From NCBI RefSeq assembly GCF_027943255.1, contig NC_072896.1, forward strand, positions 44,728,501 to 44,792,500: 64,000 bases of DNA. Direction: 5' to 3'. The DNA comes from Anastrepha obliqua. Lineage: Eukaryota; Arthropoda; Insecta; Diptera; Tephritidae. The position numbers and the translations under genes are program-made. The notes beneath the pieces were generated by a model that was not told where the DNA came from, did no database searches, and was given only the letters and a program-made list of their open reading frames with translations. Below, piece by piece: positions 22,418-34,800 of this stretch. The first letter of the stretch is position 1. Every line of letters starts with the position of its first letter.

Positions 22418-23722
22418 GATGCCGCCTTGATCAAAAAGTTCCCGGAACAATCACCAGGGACGCTCTAAATCAACTAATTTGAGTTCTATGGTTTTCTTAG
22501 GTGGCCACATCAGTGGTTAACATTCCTTGCAAAATTCTATCGCCAATTCTTGGCATTTGCTTGACATAAAAGTTGCGCCGTCTTGAACAAATCTACGTCT
22601 ACATATGGTTTCGATTTTTTCCAGTTTCAAAAATGGATTTTATTTGTAGCTTGCAACAACAATTTTGTATTATATTAAATGTTGCATTATAAATGGATTC
22701 AACGGTCGGAAAACCTTAGAAATGTTGGGAAGCTGTTTCAGAAATAATACTTTAAAGAAAACAGCCGACAGCCGTTAACCAGTGGCATAAACGTTTTAGA
22801 AGAGATCGTGAATTCATCGAGTATGGCGAACATAGACACAGGGCGACGACATCGAAATCTCATGAAAATATCAATCAAGTTGATCAATAACCTCAAAATA
22901 CCCATCAGAGAGCTGAGTAGAAAATTTGAACATTGCTCATGGACTCGTTTAGGAGACTCTAGTAAGTTATTTGGGTTTACTCCGTGTTACCGCAAAAAAG
23001 GAATCGGAATTCCAAGGAATCATGATTTCCAAGGCTGAAACCGACCCATCATCTATCAAACGCATAATTTCTCAAGACGAGACGTGCGTTAATGAATGCG
23101 ATACGCAATCCAGACAACAGGCAAGTGAGTAGAGTGAACCAAGTCCAAAAAACCAATTCGTTTTCAGTCAAAAAAGAAAGCGTTACTCACAGTTGGATTA
23201 AAACAGTATTGCATACCGCGAATATTTGCAAGAAGGTCAGACAGTTAATAAGGACTATTATTTATTTGCGCGTTATCAGATGTTTATGTGAAACAATTCG
23301 CCGAAAAAGAAAGGATGTGGGGATTTCGCACCACGCTAAAGTTCGCGCACCATCGCGCAATCCATCCATCATTATTCGTGAATTTTTGGCCAAGCCCGAA
23401 ACGGAAACCGTCCGGCATACATTGAATTCAACTGATTTAGCCGGATTTTTTGTTTCTTTCTGTTTAATCGAATCAAACAACCGTTGCGGAGAAGTAGTGG
23501 CGAGAGAAAGTAGTGCAAAAACCGCCGAGAGAAAGTAGCGGAAAAATCGAAGACGGCTCTGATAGCTTTAACACAAATGGACTTCCAGAAATGTTTCGAA
23601 AGCTGGATCAAACGCTGGCATAAGTGCGTTGCAGTTAAAGGCTTTATAACTTTTGAGGAATAAACTTGTGTTTAGAATTTTTTGAATATATGCCGGAAAC
23701 TCTTTGATCAAGGTGGTACATC
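22418..23722 (+). mobile_element. full-length but decayed mariner
   Basis: Ends pair as CCGCCTTGATCAAAAAGTT (left) and, reversed from the right, ACCACCTTGATCAAAGAGTT. About 1.3 kb, the normal length. The transposase can be followed in pieces: the N-terminal region near 22760-22950, IISQDETCVNE (first Asp) near 23060, VRQLIRTIIYLRVIRCL..IRRKRKD near 23240, and a C-terminal end near 23590 (FQKCFESWIKRWHKCV). The second Asp box is destroyed, and frameshifts are many. Confidence 0.75.
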
Positions 23723-24050
23723 GCTAGGGGACAAAATAAGGAAACATGATATATTTTACACTAGGGCTCAACAATTTTATAGATCGTATTTCGCACTAGA
23801 ATGCCTAGAATGAATCGGATGCGCAGATTCGACCGTCAAGTTAGAAGGATACATCTGTACGAGTATACCATACATTAGCCACAGTCACTAGAATTTCATT
23901 TCAATCTAGTTGAAAGTGCCTATTTAAGCCCAAGAAGAAATGTAATTAAATAATTTACTTAAAAGGCGTAGTTAAAAACAGGTTTACTAATATTTTTTTT
24001 ATTGAAGTTTTGGGCTCACAATGAACATAATCGAGCATATATGGCTGTAA
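23723..24050. other. no feature seen
   Basis: Nothing recognised between two mariners. Confidence 0.4.
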
Positions 24051-24052
24051 TA

Positions 24053-25314
24053 TCAGGTCAGTCCATAAGTTCGTGCGTTTTTTAAAGGTGGTTTTAAAAT
24101 TAATAAAAAAGATGTTTACAGTATTTATTAATTAATTATTTTCCTTCATTATTTACAATGTCTTCCCAACGTTTAGGCATATTTTTAATTCCCTGCTCAA
24201 AAAATTTGTTGCCCTTGGAGCCAAAATACGCTTTGATATCCCTTTTTATAGCTTTTTTTGAGGAGTACGTTTTGTTACTCATATGGGATTGAAGTCCACG
24301 GAAAAGGTGATAATCACAAGGTGCAATATCCGGAGAGTATGGTGGATGCGGCATTAGCTCCCATCCGAACTCGTTCAGCTTGCCTACTGTTTGCCTTGCG
24401 GTATGAGGTCTTGCGTTGTCGTGGTGAAACAAAACTTTGCGTCTATTCACTAAAGACAGTCGATTTTTGTTAAGTGCCTCACTCTGGTTGGATAGCTGAT
24501 GGGAATAATAATCAGCAATTAACGTCTGGTTTGGTTCCAGAAGTTCATAATAAACAATACCGGCCATATCCCACCAAATAGACAGGAGAATCTTCTTGGG
24601 GTGAAGGCCATCTCTAGGGGTCGGTTCTGGAGTTTCATCTTTATCTAACCATTGGCGTTTCCGAACAGAATTATTGCAAAGGACCCATTTTTCATAACCA
24701 GTAACGATACGGTTCAAAAAACTTTCATTTTAAAGCCGTTGCAGCAGCTGAGAACACACATTCACTCTCTACTGAAGGTAGGTGACGGAAAGTCTATGCC
24801 TTTCCCAACTGAACCAGGTGCCTGTGAACTCTTCCATGCGATGAATTTAACTTCTGAGCTATCATATCGACTGTCAAATTTAGCTGAGCTTCCACAAGTT
24901 CGAGCAAGGCGTCGGAGTTACAGACTTCAGGACGACCAGCGCGCGGGGCATCCTCCACGTCGCAGTTACCACTTCGGAATTTTGAAAACTACTTTTGCGC
25001 AGTCCTTACACTCACGGTATCCTCTCCGTGAACAGAGTTTATTTCTGCAGGAGCAGTTGTCGCATTTTTACCACTTTTATAAAAAAATATAAAATATGCC
25101 TCTTATAGGCGTTCGAAGATCCCATTTTATTTTTTAACAACACGTGCTTCTATCCGCGATTAAAATCACTTGTTGAATGCACAATACAAATATCAAAGAA
25201 AATATAAATACATAATATAGTTCCGTTATATTCCACGAATAATTGGTTGTATGCAAAAATCGTGCAAAAGTTAAATTATGGGTAAACTACGCACGAACTT
25301 ATGGACTGACCTGA
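24053..25314 (-). mobile_element. full-length mariner with perfect TIR ends
   Basis: 1,262 bp between TA dinucleotides. The first 26 bases of both ends are identical, beginning TCAGGTCAGTCCATAAGTTC. Gene on the minus strand; the promoter/5' region is at the right end. A ~95 bp piece of the same 5' region recurs at 47383-47477. Confidence 0.92.
24136..25130 (-). pseudogene. mariner transposase, D34D, first Asp replaced
   Basis: The C-terminal 193 codons (24717 to 24136) are open: MNRIVTGYEKWVL, HPKKILLSIWWDMAGIVYYE, HHDNARPHTARQ, PPYSPDIAPCDYHLF, PKRWEDIVNNEGK. 34 residues lie between the second and third Asp. The first catalytic Asp is Tyr (TGYEKW instead of TGDEKW). The N-terminal part, including ALLELVEAQ..LTVDMIAQKLN-like sequence near 24850-24930, is broken by frameshifts. 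SETMAR/cecropia-like by sequence. Confidence 0.85.
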
Positions 25315-25316
25315 TA

Positions 25317-26735
25317 TAAATAAGATCATACAGGATTATACCTTAGATAAAAATAAGATAAACTGCTTTAGTCAACATTCAACACTGTTCATATACCAAA
25401 ATCCAGATAGAATATAAACTGTTTTACTTAAGAGGGCGGGTTAAGCAAGAAGGCAGGAAGGCTAATGGGCAGGCTAAATACGCATAAAATCATAAGAATC
25501 GATAGAAATTTCAACAGATTGACGTGTGTGTGGTGTGGCTTATCACAGATTGCAAGTTGATAAAAATATTTGTTTTTCTTGAAATCGGTTGCATGTGTGT
25601 GGCGAAGTTGAGGATTTCTGTCATTTCTTTTGAGATTTCGAAATGTACGAAAAAGCGAACAAATGAGAACACTTACAAAAAATGTATTTCAGAAAGATTA
25701 GGATTGCTAGAAAAAAAGTTATTGGCTAATATACCAAACGAAATAATATTTTGTGGGTGGAACTTCGGAAAATATATATATTTCAATAGCTGCGCTCGAA
25801 CTTCGACAGTTTTTGGATTTTGAACCGAAGGTCTCATCAGCTCTTATTTCTTCGAAAATGCGCAAGAAGCTGCATTCACCGTCAATGGCTGTCGCCTACA
25901 ATTTGTCCACTAGGATGCACATCTTCAGTACACCAGCAGAGAACATTCACCAGAAATTAAATTCCATACATTTTATCAAATATGCATATACGAAAATAAG
26001 TAAGAAATTGAGACAACATCGCCTAACTGTTTCCTTTTTTTAATTTTAAATTTCGAGCACTCTTAATGAAAACACCTATACTTACATATACATATGTATA
26101 TAAGTATAATCATAGATTTTTCCAAAATACTTATTTCATTGCACAAACATCCTTCTAATGATTAGTTATAATTATCCATCAGTTAAGCCGACGTGCTGAG
26201 CTTGTTGTGACTTAGTGTAACTGAGAGTGAAAAAATCATCAGATTATACAAACGCACACTTTTAGTTGGTAAATGGATTTGACGTGCACCAAGGTGCACA
26301 TCATCAATGCCATTAGTCACAAAAATTATCTATCATTTATATTAATTTATTATAAGCGAGCTCACTACCGATTGAATGGATGGCCGGTTGAAAGCAACAT
26401 GCCGCAACATATTTCATCAACGTTGCTGGAGCTCTACAAAAGCGAATGAGTGCAATCCATCTCAAAGATATAATAATCTATCTGACTATGGGCTCATCGT
26501 AAATACGCGTATGAATGAACGAATGAGTGCCTGTTGGAATGGTCGGTTCGCCCGTTTGTTGAGATATTATATTTCATTACCCAGTAGGAAATATATAGCG
26601 TATGGGTAAATTAAATAAAAATCTGCCACGAAATTGCTTCCCAAGTAAAGGATATTCTGTGGTACTGAAAACACTTTCAGCAGAATGAATTGCGCCACAT
26701 GTTGCATATTTTTATTGATTTATTACCTTAATGGT
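25317..26735. other. no gene supported
   Basis: About 1.4 kb of AT-rich DNA. Two overlapping plus-strand frames at 25524-26043 are open by chance as far as I can tell; no motif recognised. Confidence 0.45.
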
Positions 26736-26739
26736 TTGT

Positions 26740-27160
26740 TGGAGAGTGTCTTGTAAAGGCGTTACATCTCTTCATTTTTACGTAAATGAGGTTAAGACCG
26801 CGACAAAAGTGTACCAGGCGGATGTCTTAGAAGCAGTTGAGCAGTACTCTCTTCAATTGGATCTTACAGCAATATTCAGCTCCAGCCGATAAGGGAAAAA
26901 CCACCCAGTAGCTTAAAAAATGCTATTCCTGAGTTCATAGCCGCAGAAGATTGGCCATCTGAAAGTCCAGAGGTGAATCTATTAGAGTACAGTTTGTAGA
27001 GTCTAATTTGGAGAGTTTCAAACAATCTTTGGTTCGGTCAGCGACGTTAAAACCCACGGAAGCCGTTACTGCTGCAATAGCTGAATGGCCTAATCGTTTG
27101 AAGTCTTGTGTAAAATCAAATCGTGGCCATTTCGAATGAAAATTGGCATTTATTTTTAAA
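26740..27160 (+). pseudogene. maT-like (D37D) transposase remnant
   Basis: Broken frames give LQQYSAPADKGKTTQ (for FQQDSAPAHKAKKTQ), FIAAEDWPSESPEVNLLEYSL (for the WPPxSPDLNPxDYxxW box) and the end EAVTAAIAEWPNRLKSCVKSNRGHFE. These wordings belong to the D37D branch of Tc1/mariner. Both visible catalytic positions are altered. TIRs not found. Confidence 0.65.
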
Positions 27161-27164
27161 TATT

Positions 27165-28317
27165 TACATGATTAAATAATTCTAACTTCATTAACACAAG
27201 TATTACGATTTCATATCTATAACGGACTTAAGTTGCAACAGAACTTATGACAGGACTAAATATATTTCGAGAAAATTAAATTCACATTAGGCTTGCCAGA
27301 GTATGCAGTTCCCTGGTGGGCAGGTATTATTTGCGCCCAGACCCGGACTAGTCTCGGATTATCTACGCATTATTAACAACTTCTCATTTTTACAGCCTGT
27401 GAAATTTTGAATTTACAAAGAAATGAACCGCAAAAATATATCTAAGTCATGAAAATAATTCTTGAATCGAAAAAATAGTACGAAAAAAGTTGTAATTTTT
27501 ATTTCGAGATCCGAATTTTGAGCTTTTATCCCAGACAGCGTTTTGAAATAAAATTTATCACACAGTGTAACGAGCGGCAAATGTTACGAATTCGATTTCT
27601 CACTACGCTGCTTCAAGTTCAAAAGTAAATTTTTTTATTGCCTAAAAATTTCCTAGTTAGCATTTCAAACAAATTATAATATCTGCAAGCAAATTCATAT
27701 TCTTGCCCACTCTAACTGTCGCTATTTATGTGTGTGAGTATGGCTATATAACAACTCTGACTGATTGCTGCGTCATGTATCATCCACACTGACGGCGCAT
27801 CATTAATCAGACAGAGTAGGCAGACCAATAGACAAATAATCATACAATCTACTACACAAGCAAATACAAGAGAGACTAAGTGCTATCCTAACGGAAAATA
27901 GCTTTTTAGAAAATATGGTATTTTCAGCCATTACTTCCTGGATGCTTCATAAAAAACTGCTACATTTTTCGCAAGTAATTAATATCACTTCTTACACGAT
28001 TTATGCATTTTGAAAAAGGGACCTTAAGGTGTAGTGAGACATGGCTATTTGATGGTCAAGAATTTCACTTTCTCTTGTGAATACCCGAAAAATGGTTTGT
28101 GAAAGCACATGTATATATTATATATACTTATATACTCGTATTTATTTAAAAAAATTGTCAATTGCTTCTGTTACGATGCTCATAAATTCGACGATTATTC
28201 TCATTTGACAATAAATGTTTCTAGCAACATTTCACTGCATGCCAAATGCATGCTGCTGGCTAATACGCCCATCACAATGGATCCTTACCGTCCGTTACGG
28301 CAAAAAATTTGACTGAC
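27165..28317. other. no feature seen
   Basis: AT-rich DNA of about 1.15 kb with no supported gene or repeat. Confidence 0.4.
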
Positions 28318-28860
28318 ATTAAAATAGATTACGTCTTTCTCCACCTGGCCTTTCCAACGCAGAGGAGGTCTTCCTCCTCTTCTACTACCACCAGAGGTTA
28401 CCGCATCGAATACTTTCAGAGTCGGAGGGTTTGTATCGATTCAAAAAACATGACCCAGCCAACATAGCGCTGGAACTTTATTCGCTGCACTATGTCTATG
28501 CCGTCGTAAAGCTCATACAGCTCATCGTTCCATCGCCTGCGATACTCGCCGTTGACAACGTGCAAAGGTCCAAACGTGTTAGTTTTGTTCGTCGAGAGAG
28601 GACTTTACTGTTCAGTTGCCTACTTAGTCCAAAGTAGCACTTGTTGGCAAGAGAGATTCTGCATTGGATTTCAAGGTTGACATTGTTATCGGTATTGATG
28701 CTGGTTCCTAAATATACGAAGTATTTTCCAACCTTGAAATCATAACTGCCAGCAGTGTCGTAGGTGCCGATATGTGAATGCGCCGACTGTTGGTTTGATG
28801 ACAGGAGGTACTTCGTTTTGTCGAGTATTCTACTGAGTGGCTGTGAGTGTTTAAGAGAAT
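28318..28860 (-). pseudogene. non-LTR reverse transcriptase C-terminal remnant
   Basis: Minus-strand pieces read GSYDFKVGKYFVYLGTSINTD, NLEIQCRISLANKCYFGLSRQL, GEYRRRWNDELYELYDGIDIV and RGRPPLRWK-like sequence. This is the RT thumb and C-terminus of a common insect LINE. Several frameshifts; RT active site not included. A smaller relative is at 46665-46830. Confidence 0.7.
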
Positions 28861-28861
28861 G

Positions 28862-29835
28862 TTAGCAGAGTTAATAATGAAAAATAAAATGAGAGTTGAC
28901 ATAACGTATAAGCATATAGCAACATATGTACTATATGTATGTATACACTCATATTTGAATTCTTTATACTTAAACGCTATTCGTTTGTCGAAAAAGCTCT
29001 AGCTTGGTAAAAATGTGCAGTAAATTTTTCAACAGAAAATCACAAACTTTTCTACTCCAAACACCACCAAAATGTCTTCCCTTCACACATCCAATTGAGA
29101 ATTTGAACGAATATAAATCTTCCTGTCATCAAACCCTTTCTTCTACTCATAAACTCCATTTATCTTTCGTTTGTAGGTATTCTTTCTACTCCTTAACTGC
29201 ATTGCCTTTTTACGCGCTGCGCTCATTAGTTTGGTTCCTGGGCACGGCAGTAATTAATTACACTCGCCTTTATATTTCAACATTACCTATACTAACACAG
29301 GTACGCTTATTTGTTTGTGTTGCACGTGATGTGGACAGCTTAAAAAATTATTAAAAAAATGTAAGGCACTTTATCATTGGCATCAAAACTAATCCCTACC
29401 CAAAAATACACAGAAACAAATTTATTAATTCTTTTCGCTTATGTTTTAATCATTCATTCATTCATTCAAGCGTTAGCTCAATTAGATACCTTTGGCTCCA
29501 CTACTTACGTATCTGGTTTGTGTCTGTTGCTCATCGAAAAGTATCTTTAAATTAGACTATGCTGTACATCTAATGGACGATTTCAGAAAAACGTGGCATT
29601 GATAACACTTTTATGTTACGCTAAAACACTATAACAAAGAAATATACCCACACTTACAGGAGTCGCTGCCACGTACGTTGATATGAGCGATATTCAAAAG
29701 TAAGAATGACCGATAACATACAGTGAAAGTGTACAAGAACTGAGGCCATCCTTTGCATGGTAAGTTTAGTGATTAGCCCGAAAATCAAATCGAAGTTGAA
29801 CTATATTTTTGCCTTGAAAACAGCTTTAAAAAAAT
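28862..29835. other. no gene supported
   Basis: AT-rich; the plus-strand frame at 29004-29354 has no recognisable domain. Confidence 0.4.
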
Positions 29836-29837
29836 GC

Positions 29838-30010
29838 GACTTATCATCATCATTATCATTATCTATTAGAGCTACAGCCCGGGATGGGATTTAGCTGCTT
29901 CAGCAATCTTCCTCCATTTCCAGTTTTTGACGTCAATTTTTTTCAGGTCTTTGGTGAAATCTTGTAGTCCAGCAAAAGTTTTTGTGGCCTCCCATCATCC
30001 AAGCGCTCAT
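29838..30010 (-). pseudogene. LINE 3' end scrap
   Basis: The minus strand gives GRPQK..., NWKWRKIAEAAKSHPGL and then a short GATAATGATAATGATGATGA tail, the form taken by the 3' end of some insect LINEs. Clade not assigned. Confidence 0.45.
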
Positions 30011-30269
30011 GTGCTCTAAAAAAGTGGCGAACAAAGTAAGTACTGTTACCATACCCAGAAAAAAGAATGCAAGCAAATGTCTACAATTTCATAATAACTT
30101 CCTTGATATAGCCAACTCTCTTTAAGCAGTTGAAAGGAGTGTATGAATAGTTGGCATCCTTGAAGGCAGGCCAAGCAAATCTTTAACGAGTACTCTGCTC
30201 GCCCACTCTATACACTGTGGTCTATACAGACTATGTCTAGACAATTTCTGCGCTGAAGGCCAACGAAAC

Positions 30270-31330
30270 TCGTATTCCTCGGGAAGTTGAAACCTACTTA
30301 AGGGAAAATGTGAAAGTTCCGGTACTCCTTTAGATATAAAAAATAGAAAAATGGGAAAATCGAGTCATTCTTTTAAGATTTGGAAGCGAGCGCTAAATAA
30401 TAGGCTGCGTGAGTTGATAAAGATCAGTAAAACCTATCGTGGTTTCATGGCAGGCAAATCCACAACCGATGCTATCCATACTAAGAATACTACTAATAGA
30501 GAAGTACAAGGAAAATAAGAAAAATATCTATTTTATTTTTATAAATCTCGAAAAATTATTCTACAGAGTACCCTAATATGACAAGCCCTAAGACCACAGA
30601 AAGTACCAAAATACTACGTCAAAGCAATCTGTATGCAGATGACAATGTGCTAGTGAGGGAAGACGTGACGAAGACGCCACAATCAGTGGCAAAACAAACT
30701 CGAAAATAAACATGGACTGAAAATAAACAGGAAAAAGACAGGAATCTTGCGCTGCGAGTTTTCCATCAATTCAACATCAGCGAGCACATCACCGATTCTG
30801 CTGAATGGCAGCCCACTAAGCGAGGTCTCCATGTTTAAGTACTTGGGCTGGGTTGCAACAACTACCGAAGAAGTCAATGAAGACGTACAGCGTAGGGTAA
30901 ACTCAGCATAGTTAAAATAAGTCACTGGTATGCTATGCAATAGAAGGGTGTCACTCCTTCTAAAAGGCAAAATCTATAAAATGAGCTACATAAAAGAAAA
31001 CTTCAAATGGCAGACATGAAAATGTTGAGATGGTTCACATCGCTGCACAAAGTACAGGGGTACATTCGTGGAAGCCTTAAAATCGCGCCTATTGAGCAAA
31101 AAATACAAGAGAGTCGTATTCGCTGATATGGTCATGTCCAGAAGAAAGTCTGAATTTGAAAGTTCTAGACATCGTTACGGCGCCGAGGAAGCCAGAGTGG
31201 CCACAACACACAAGGACGAAGCAGATAGAAAGTGCAATGAAATGTGCGAATTTAAACACCGAGATGAGCCAAGATCGAAAAATCTGGCTATTATGAACTA
31301 TGAAAGCTGACCCAAAAAGAAACGGAACAA
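30270..31330 (+). pseudogene. RTE-type reverse transcriptase remnant
   Basis: Plus-strand pieces follow the RTE order. SFKIWKRALNNRLREL with FMAGKSTTDAIH at 30370-30480. LYADDNVL-like sequence near 30635 (YADD kept but out of frame with its neighbours). LKINRKKTGILRCEFSIN near 30720, MFKYLGWVATTTEEVNEDV near 30830, MLCNRRVSLLLKGKIYKM near 30935, and IAPIEQKIQESRIR.YGHVQKK near 31080-31150. Many stops and deletions. Confidence 0.7.
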
Positions 31331-31629
31331 AAACAAGAAGCAGATTGTAGTAAGATATACACATGTTTCTGTAAGTTGAATCATAGAACCGATGCTTGAA
31401 GTTCCTAAATCTACAAAACTCTTTTTTTATAAGCAAAATAGACCAGAAATAATTGCAAAGGCAAAACTTTTAGCAAAAGTAATTAAATTACAAATTTCGT
31501 GCTCAGTCTTAATATCCCATTGCAAGAATTTCGGTGAACAGGAAAGATCACGTACATACGAAAACCGCTTGATGAGTCCGTATAAAATCAGAGATATTTC
31601 ACTACCGGAGCATATCGAGGTAATGAAAG
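31331..31629. other. no feature seen
   Basis: Short stretch open on both strands but without recognisable sequence. Confidence 0.4.
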
Positions 31630-32184
31630 GCGGATGAACTTGCACGAACCGGTACAATAGTAATAGCCACTTGTAAATTACTTATAGACAGGGAAACCAT
31701 CAAAAAGGTAAATACAATCTGGCAAAACCTCACAACATGCGAACTAAGCAGACAGACATGGCCGAACTGGAACAGCGGTCGATCGAAGATCTTGCTACGA
31801 TTCAACAGAGAATCTATAAGAAAAATGATAGGTGTATTAACTGGTCATTGCTTAATAGGCAGCCACGCTAGAAGGTTAGGACTCCCTTACTTCGATTTCT
31901 GTAGAAGCTGTCTTAATACAGAAGAAGAGGAAACAGTCAGACACCTTTTATGTGAGTGTGAAAGCCTAGCTATGAGAAGGCTGCGCACTCTCGATACAGC
32001 ATTTCTAACCGATGTAGCGGACATAGCCCATCTAAAACTAACGAAGCCCTGCTCGTTTATTAAAGCAACCGGATGGTTTGAAAAGGAACACGTAGAGTAA
32101 GGATAAGCTCCAGTGGTATCACAATGGACCTGCCGAAGGTCTAAGTGTGTCTTACGACAACCACCCTACCTACCTACCTATGTT
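31630..32184 (+). pseudogene. LOA-like ORF2 C-terminus and 3' end
   Basis: The open frame ending at 32100 carries IRKMIGVLTGHCLIGSHARR, then CRSCLNTEEEETVRHLLCEC, the same Cys/His cluster as the 5 kb element (IRxx.LTGHxL.GxH, CRSC..EEEETV.H.LC.C). The 3' UTR shares GTGGTATCACAA(T/C)GGACCTG with the 5 kb element and ends in a TACC repeat at 32163-32180. 5' truncated, as LINE copies usually are. Confidence 0.85.
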
Positions 32185-32199
32185 TAGTTAGTAACATCT

Positions 32200-32875
32200 A
32201 TTGGAAGAATACATACCAAGTTTCAGCCAGATCAGCTTATTTCCTTGTGCTGGGCATTTGTTTGACTGGAGAAAGTCGAGGGATTTTCCTTTTCCATCAC
32301 GACAATGCATCAGCTTAGACTTCAGCAGTTGTGGTGGCAAAGTTAATGGAAATAAAAAAAAAAAAAATAAAATAAATAATTGGCGCGTACACTTCTGTTA
32401 GGTGTTTGGCCGAGCTCCTCCTCCTATTTGTGGTGTGCGTCTTGGTGTTGTTCCACAAATGGAGGGACCTACAGTTTCAAGCCGACTCCGAACGGCAGAT
32501 ATTTTTATGAGGAGCTTTTTCATGGCAGAAATACACTCGGAGGTTTGCCATTGCCTGCCGAGGGGCGACCGCTATTAGAAAAATGTTTTTATTAATTTTG
32601 CTTTCACCGAGATTCGAACCAACGACCTCTCAGTGAATTCCGAATGGTGATCACGCACCAACCCATTCGGCTACGGCGACCGCTAATGGAAATAGGGTTC
32701 CTTTTTTCCAGACTTAGATCCTTGGGACTACTATTTGCTCCCCCATTTGAAGAAATGGCTAGCGGGAAAGCGATTCTATCAAGCGAGGAGGTGATTGCAG
32801 AAACGAGTTTTCGGACTTGGACAAATCTCATTATTCGGAAAGGATTCACAAACTAGCACGGGGTTGGACGAAGAG
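32200..32875 (+). mobile_element. mariner remnant interrupted by a SINE
   Basis: Left part (to 32354) ends with FHHDNA-type sequence and AVVVAKLMEI in broken frames. Right part (from 32684) reads FFPDLDPWDYYLLPHLKKWLAGKRFYQ, the third-Asp region of an irritans-type mariner, followed by its C-terminal region. TIRs were not located. Confidence 0.75.
32355..32683 (-). repeat. tRNA-derived SINE, copy 2 (best preserved)
   Basis: An 11 bp duplication, TAATGGAAATA, flanks it at 32344-32354 and 32684-32694. On the minus strand the head starts GCGGTCGCCGTAGCCGAATG with an A box (TAGCCGAATGG), and a B box GGTTCGAATCTCG follows. A ~200 bp body comes next, ending GTACGCGCCAATTATTTATTT and a T-rich tail. 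A/B boxes mean a Pol III promoter derived from a tRNA. 329 bp. Confidence 0.93.
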
Positions 32876-32896
32876 TACAAGTCTAAAAGAAGACTA

Positions 32897-33290
32897 CCCT
32901 ATGATCAAAAAGTACCGGGAAGGTGATGTTGGTTGTTTTCTTCGATTGCCAAGACGTAGTGCACCTTCCATCGGGCCAGACAGTCAATAAAGAATATTAT
33001 TTATCCGTTTTGAAGCGTTTGAGAGATGCTGTATTTCGCAAACGGGCGTAAATGGATTTTGCGTGCGACTTCTTTTTGTTTCGCAAGTTGAAGTTACCAC
33101 TTCGCGGAAAGAGATTTCAGTCGATAGAGGAGATCAAAGAGAATGCGATGAAGGAGCTGAAGGCCATCCCTTCGTCGGCCTACCAGGGGTGCATGGAGGA
33201 CTGGGTTAAACGTTGGCACATGTGTGTTCCTTCAGATGGGTCATATTTTGATAGAGATAAAATAAATTTGCTTGAGTACAACTAAGTAGT
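32897..33290 (+). mobile_element. internally deleted mariner, same lineage as 22418-23722
   Basis: Left TIR CCCTATGATCAAAAAGTACC after a TA. It then passes at once to VLVVFFDCQDVVH, TVNKEYYLSVLKRLRDAVFRK, DFFLFRKLKLPLRGKRFQSI and DWVKRWHMCVPSDGSYF. The C-terminal 77 codons (33052-33285) are open. The DNA-binding domain and first two Asp are deleted. The right TIR was not found. Confidence 0.75.
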
Positions 33291-34535
33291 TTTTATTTTT
33301 CCACTGAATTATCGAAGAGAAAACCTTGTGTTGGCAATTCGTTTATTGGTAAATTTAGCAGATTCTTTAAAAAGCAGGTGTAAGAAAAGTATAAAGACCC
33401 AAACGAATGGATGTGCCGCGATTTTCGTGTTGTTTTGACAACTTTATTTTAAAATTTTCATAAACGTATATTCCGTACCCGAAATTTCTGATATCGAGCG
33501 CGAAGAAATCGTCTGTAGCTCGATTAGTAGATTATTTTTTACTTTGACGTATATTTTTATATACCAGATGTGTCAGCAATCAGCAATGTACGTCAATTTA
33601 TGAATACAAAATGTGTATAATCTTAATGGGCGGGCACAAGCCGGTTTAATATGGAATAAATTCTGTCTGAAGCCGAAACAATTGAAATCTCAGCAGACTG
33701 CAATTTCTCTTAGACAACACTTTCGACATACCAAAAAGAAAACGCAAAACTTACGAAAAGAAAACAGCCAACAGACAATTTAGCAATATTGCTGATAAAA
33801 AGTCACAAATTTACCTGTCAACAACACAGCCAAGTAGACAAGCATACCAAGCGAAAGCACACAATAGCACGAGGAGTGAGTGCGAAAATGAAAGGAAGAA
33901 CAAACGAGCTGGCGCTCAATGAACAATGCGTTGTAGACTATGCAAGTAAAACAAATAAATCAAGTGCAACAACAACAAAGGTAAATAAAAAGTGCAGAGC
34001 GTGTGACAGCAGCATACACAAAAACGAGCGTACATAAGTTTTAACAAAAGCGCAACTCGCACCCACAAAGCGAGAGCCAGTACAACAATTTCGAGTTACA
34101 AACCAAAAAAAGGAATTAAAACCAGACAAAAACTGTATCTCTCTCGAAATCACTCTTCGATTTTCCTTAAACGACTTTCGTAATTTGACCGAAATTTTTA
34201 TCCACGAAAAGAACGACGGTCATTTTATTTAAAACCCTCATTTCCATCAAGTCAATAAATCATTGCAGTTTCATAAAAAAGTTTTATAAACTGACGTCAC
34301 TGGGATAAAAAAGTTTTATAAACTATGACCTATGGAGAAATGTCTAATTTATGGTTTATTCGAAAAGTAAACATGAAGTATTAAAACTTAACCTGCTTCT
34401 TAGTGATTCCTTGTAACCCACGTATTTTCCGAAATATATGCAAATGGGTCACATAACCTTAAGAGCGTCGAATAAAGATAACACGAAATTAAATAAATAA
34501 AACTATTTACGTTAAAGGTTTATTTCAATAACTAA
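33291..34535. other. no gene; intron-like DNA
   Basis: AT-rich, with ACAA/CAAC-rich patches near 33700-34060 of the kind common in fly non-coding DNA. A 21-23 bp direct repeat containing AAAAAGTTTTATAAACT occurs near 34276 and 34307. Confidence 0.45.
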
Positions 34536-34539
34536 AGGT

Positions 34540-34800
34540 TGGACGGAAGGGTTGGTGGGGAGTATTCTGTAAGGAGCTTCCCATCAAACTTAAATTCAGG
34601 CTTCCGGACCACTGTAGTATTTTCCAAGCGGAGGTATCCGCAATTAAGGAAACAGTGGATTGGTTGCTTACCTCGGTAGTTACCGTTAAGGAAGTAAATA
34701 TTTACTCCGATAGCCAAGCAGCAATTAGGAATGTCTGGTTTCTCTCTCGACTGCTTCCGAATACTTCGACATCAGGCTTATTTGGGTTCCCGGTCACAAA
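34540..34800 (+). pseudogene. non-LTR RNase H fragment
   Basis: One frame reads GVFCKELPIKLKFRLPDHCS, IFQAEVSAIKETVDWLL and VNIYSDSQAAIRN: RNase H motifs around the Glu (QAEVSAI) and second Asp (SDSQAA). After a shift, LIWVPGHK appears at its end. Close in wording to the RNase H of the 5 kb element. No RT remains. Confidence 0.8.

Noticed and set aside
31565..31600. Hammerhead ribozyme-like core CTTGATGAGTCCGTAT
   Set aside because: The conserved second core (GAAA after stem II) is absent and no stem II forms.
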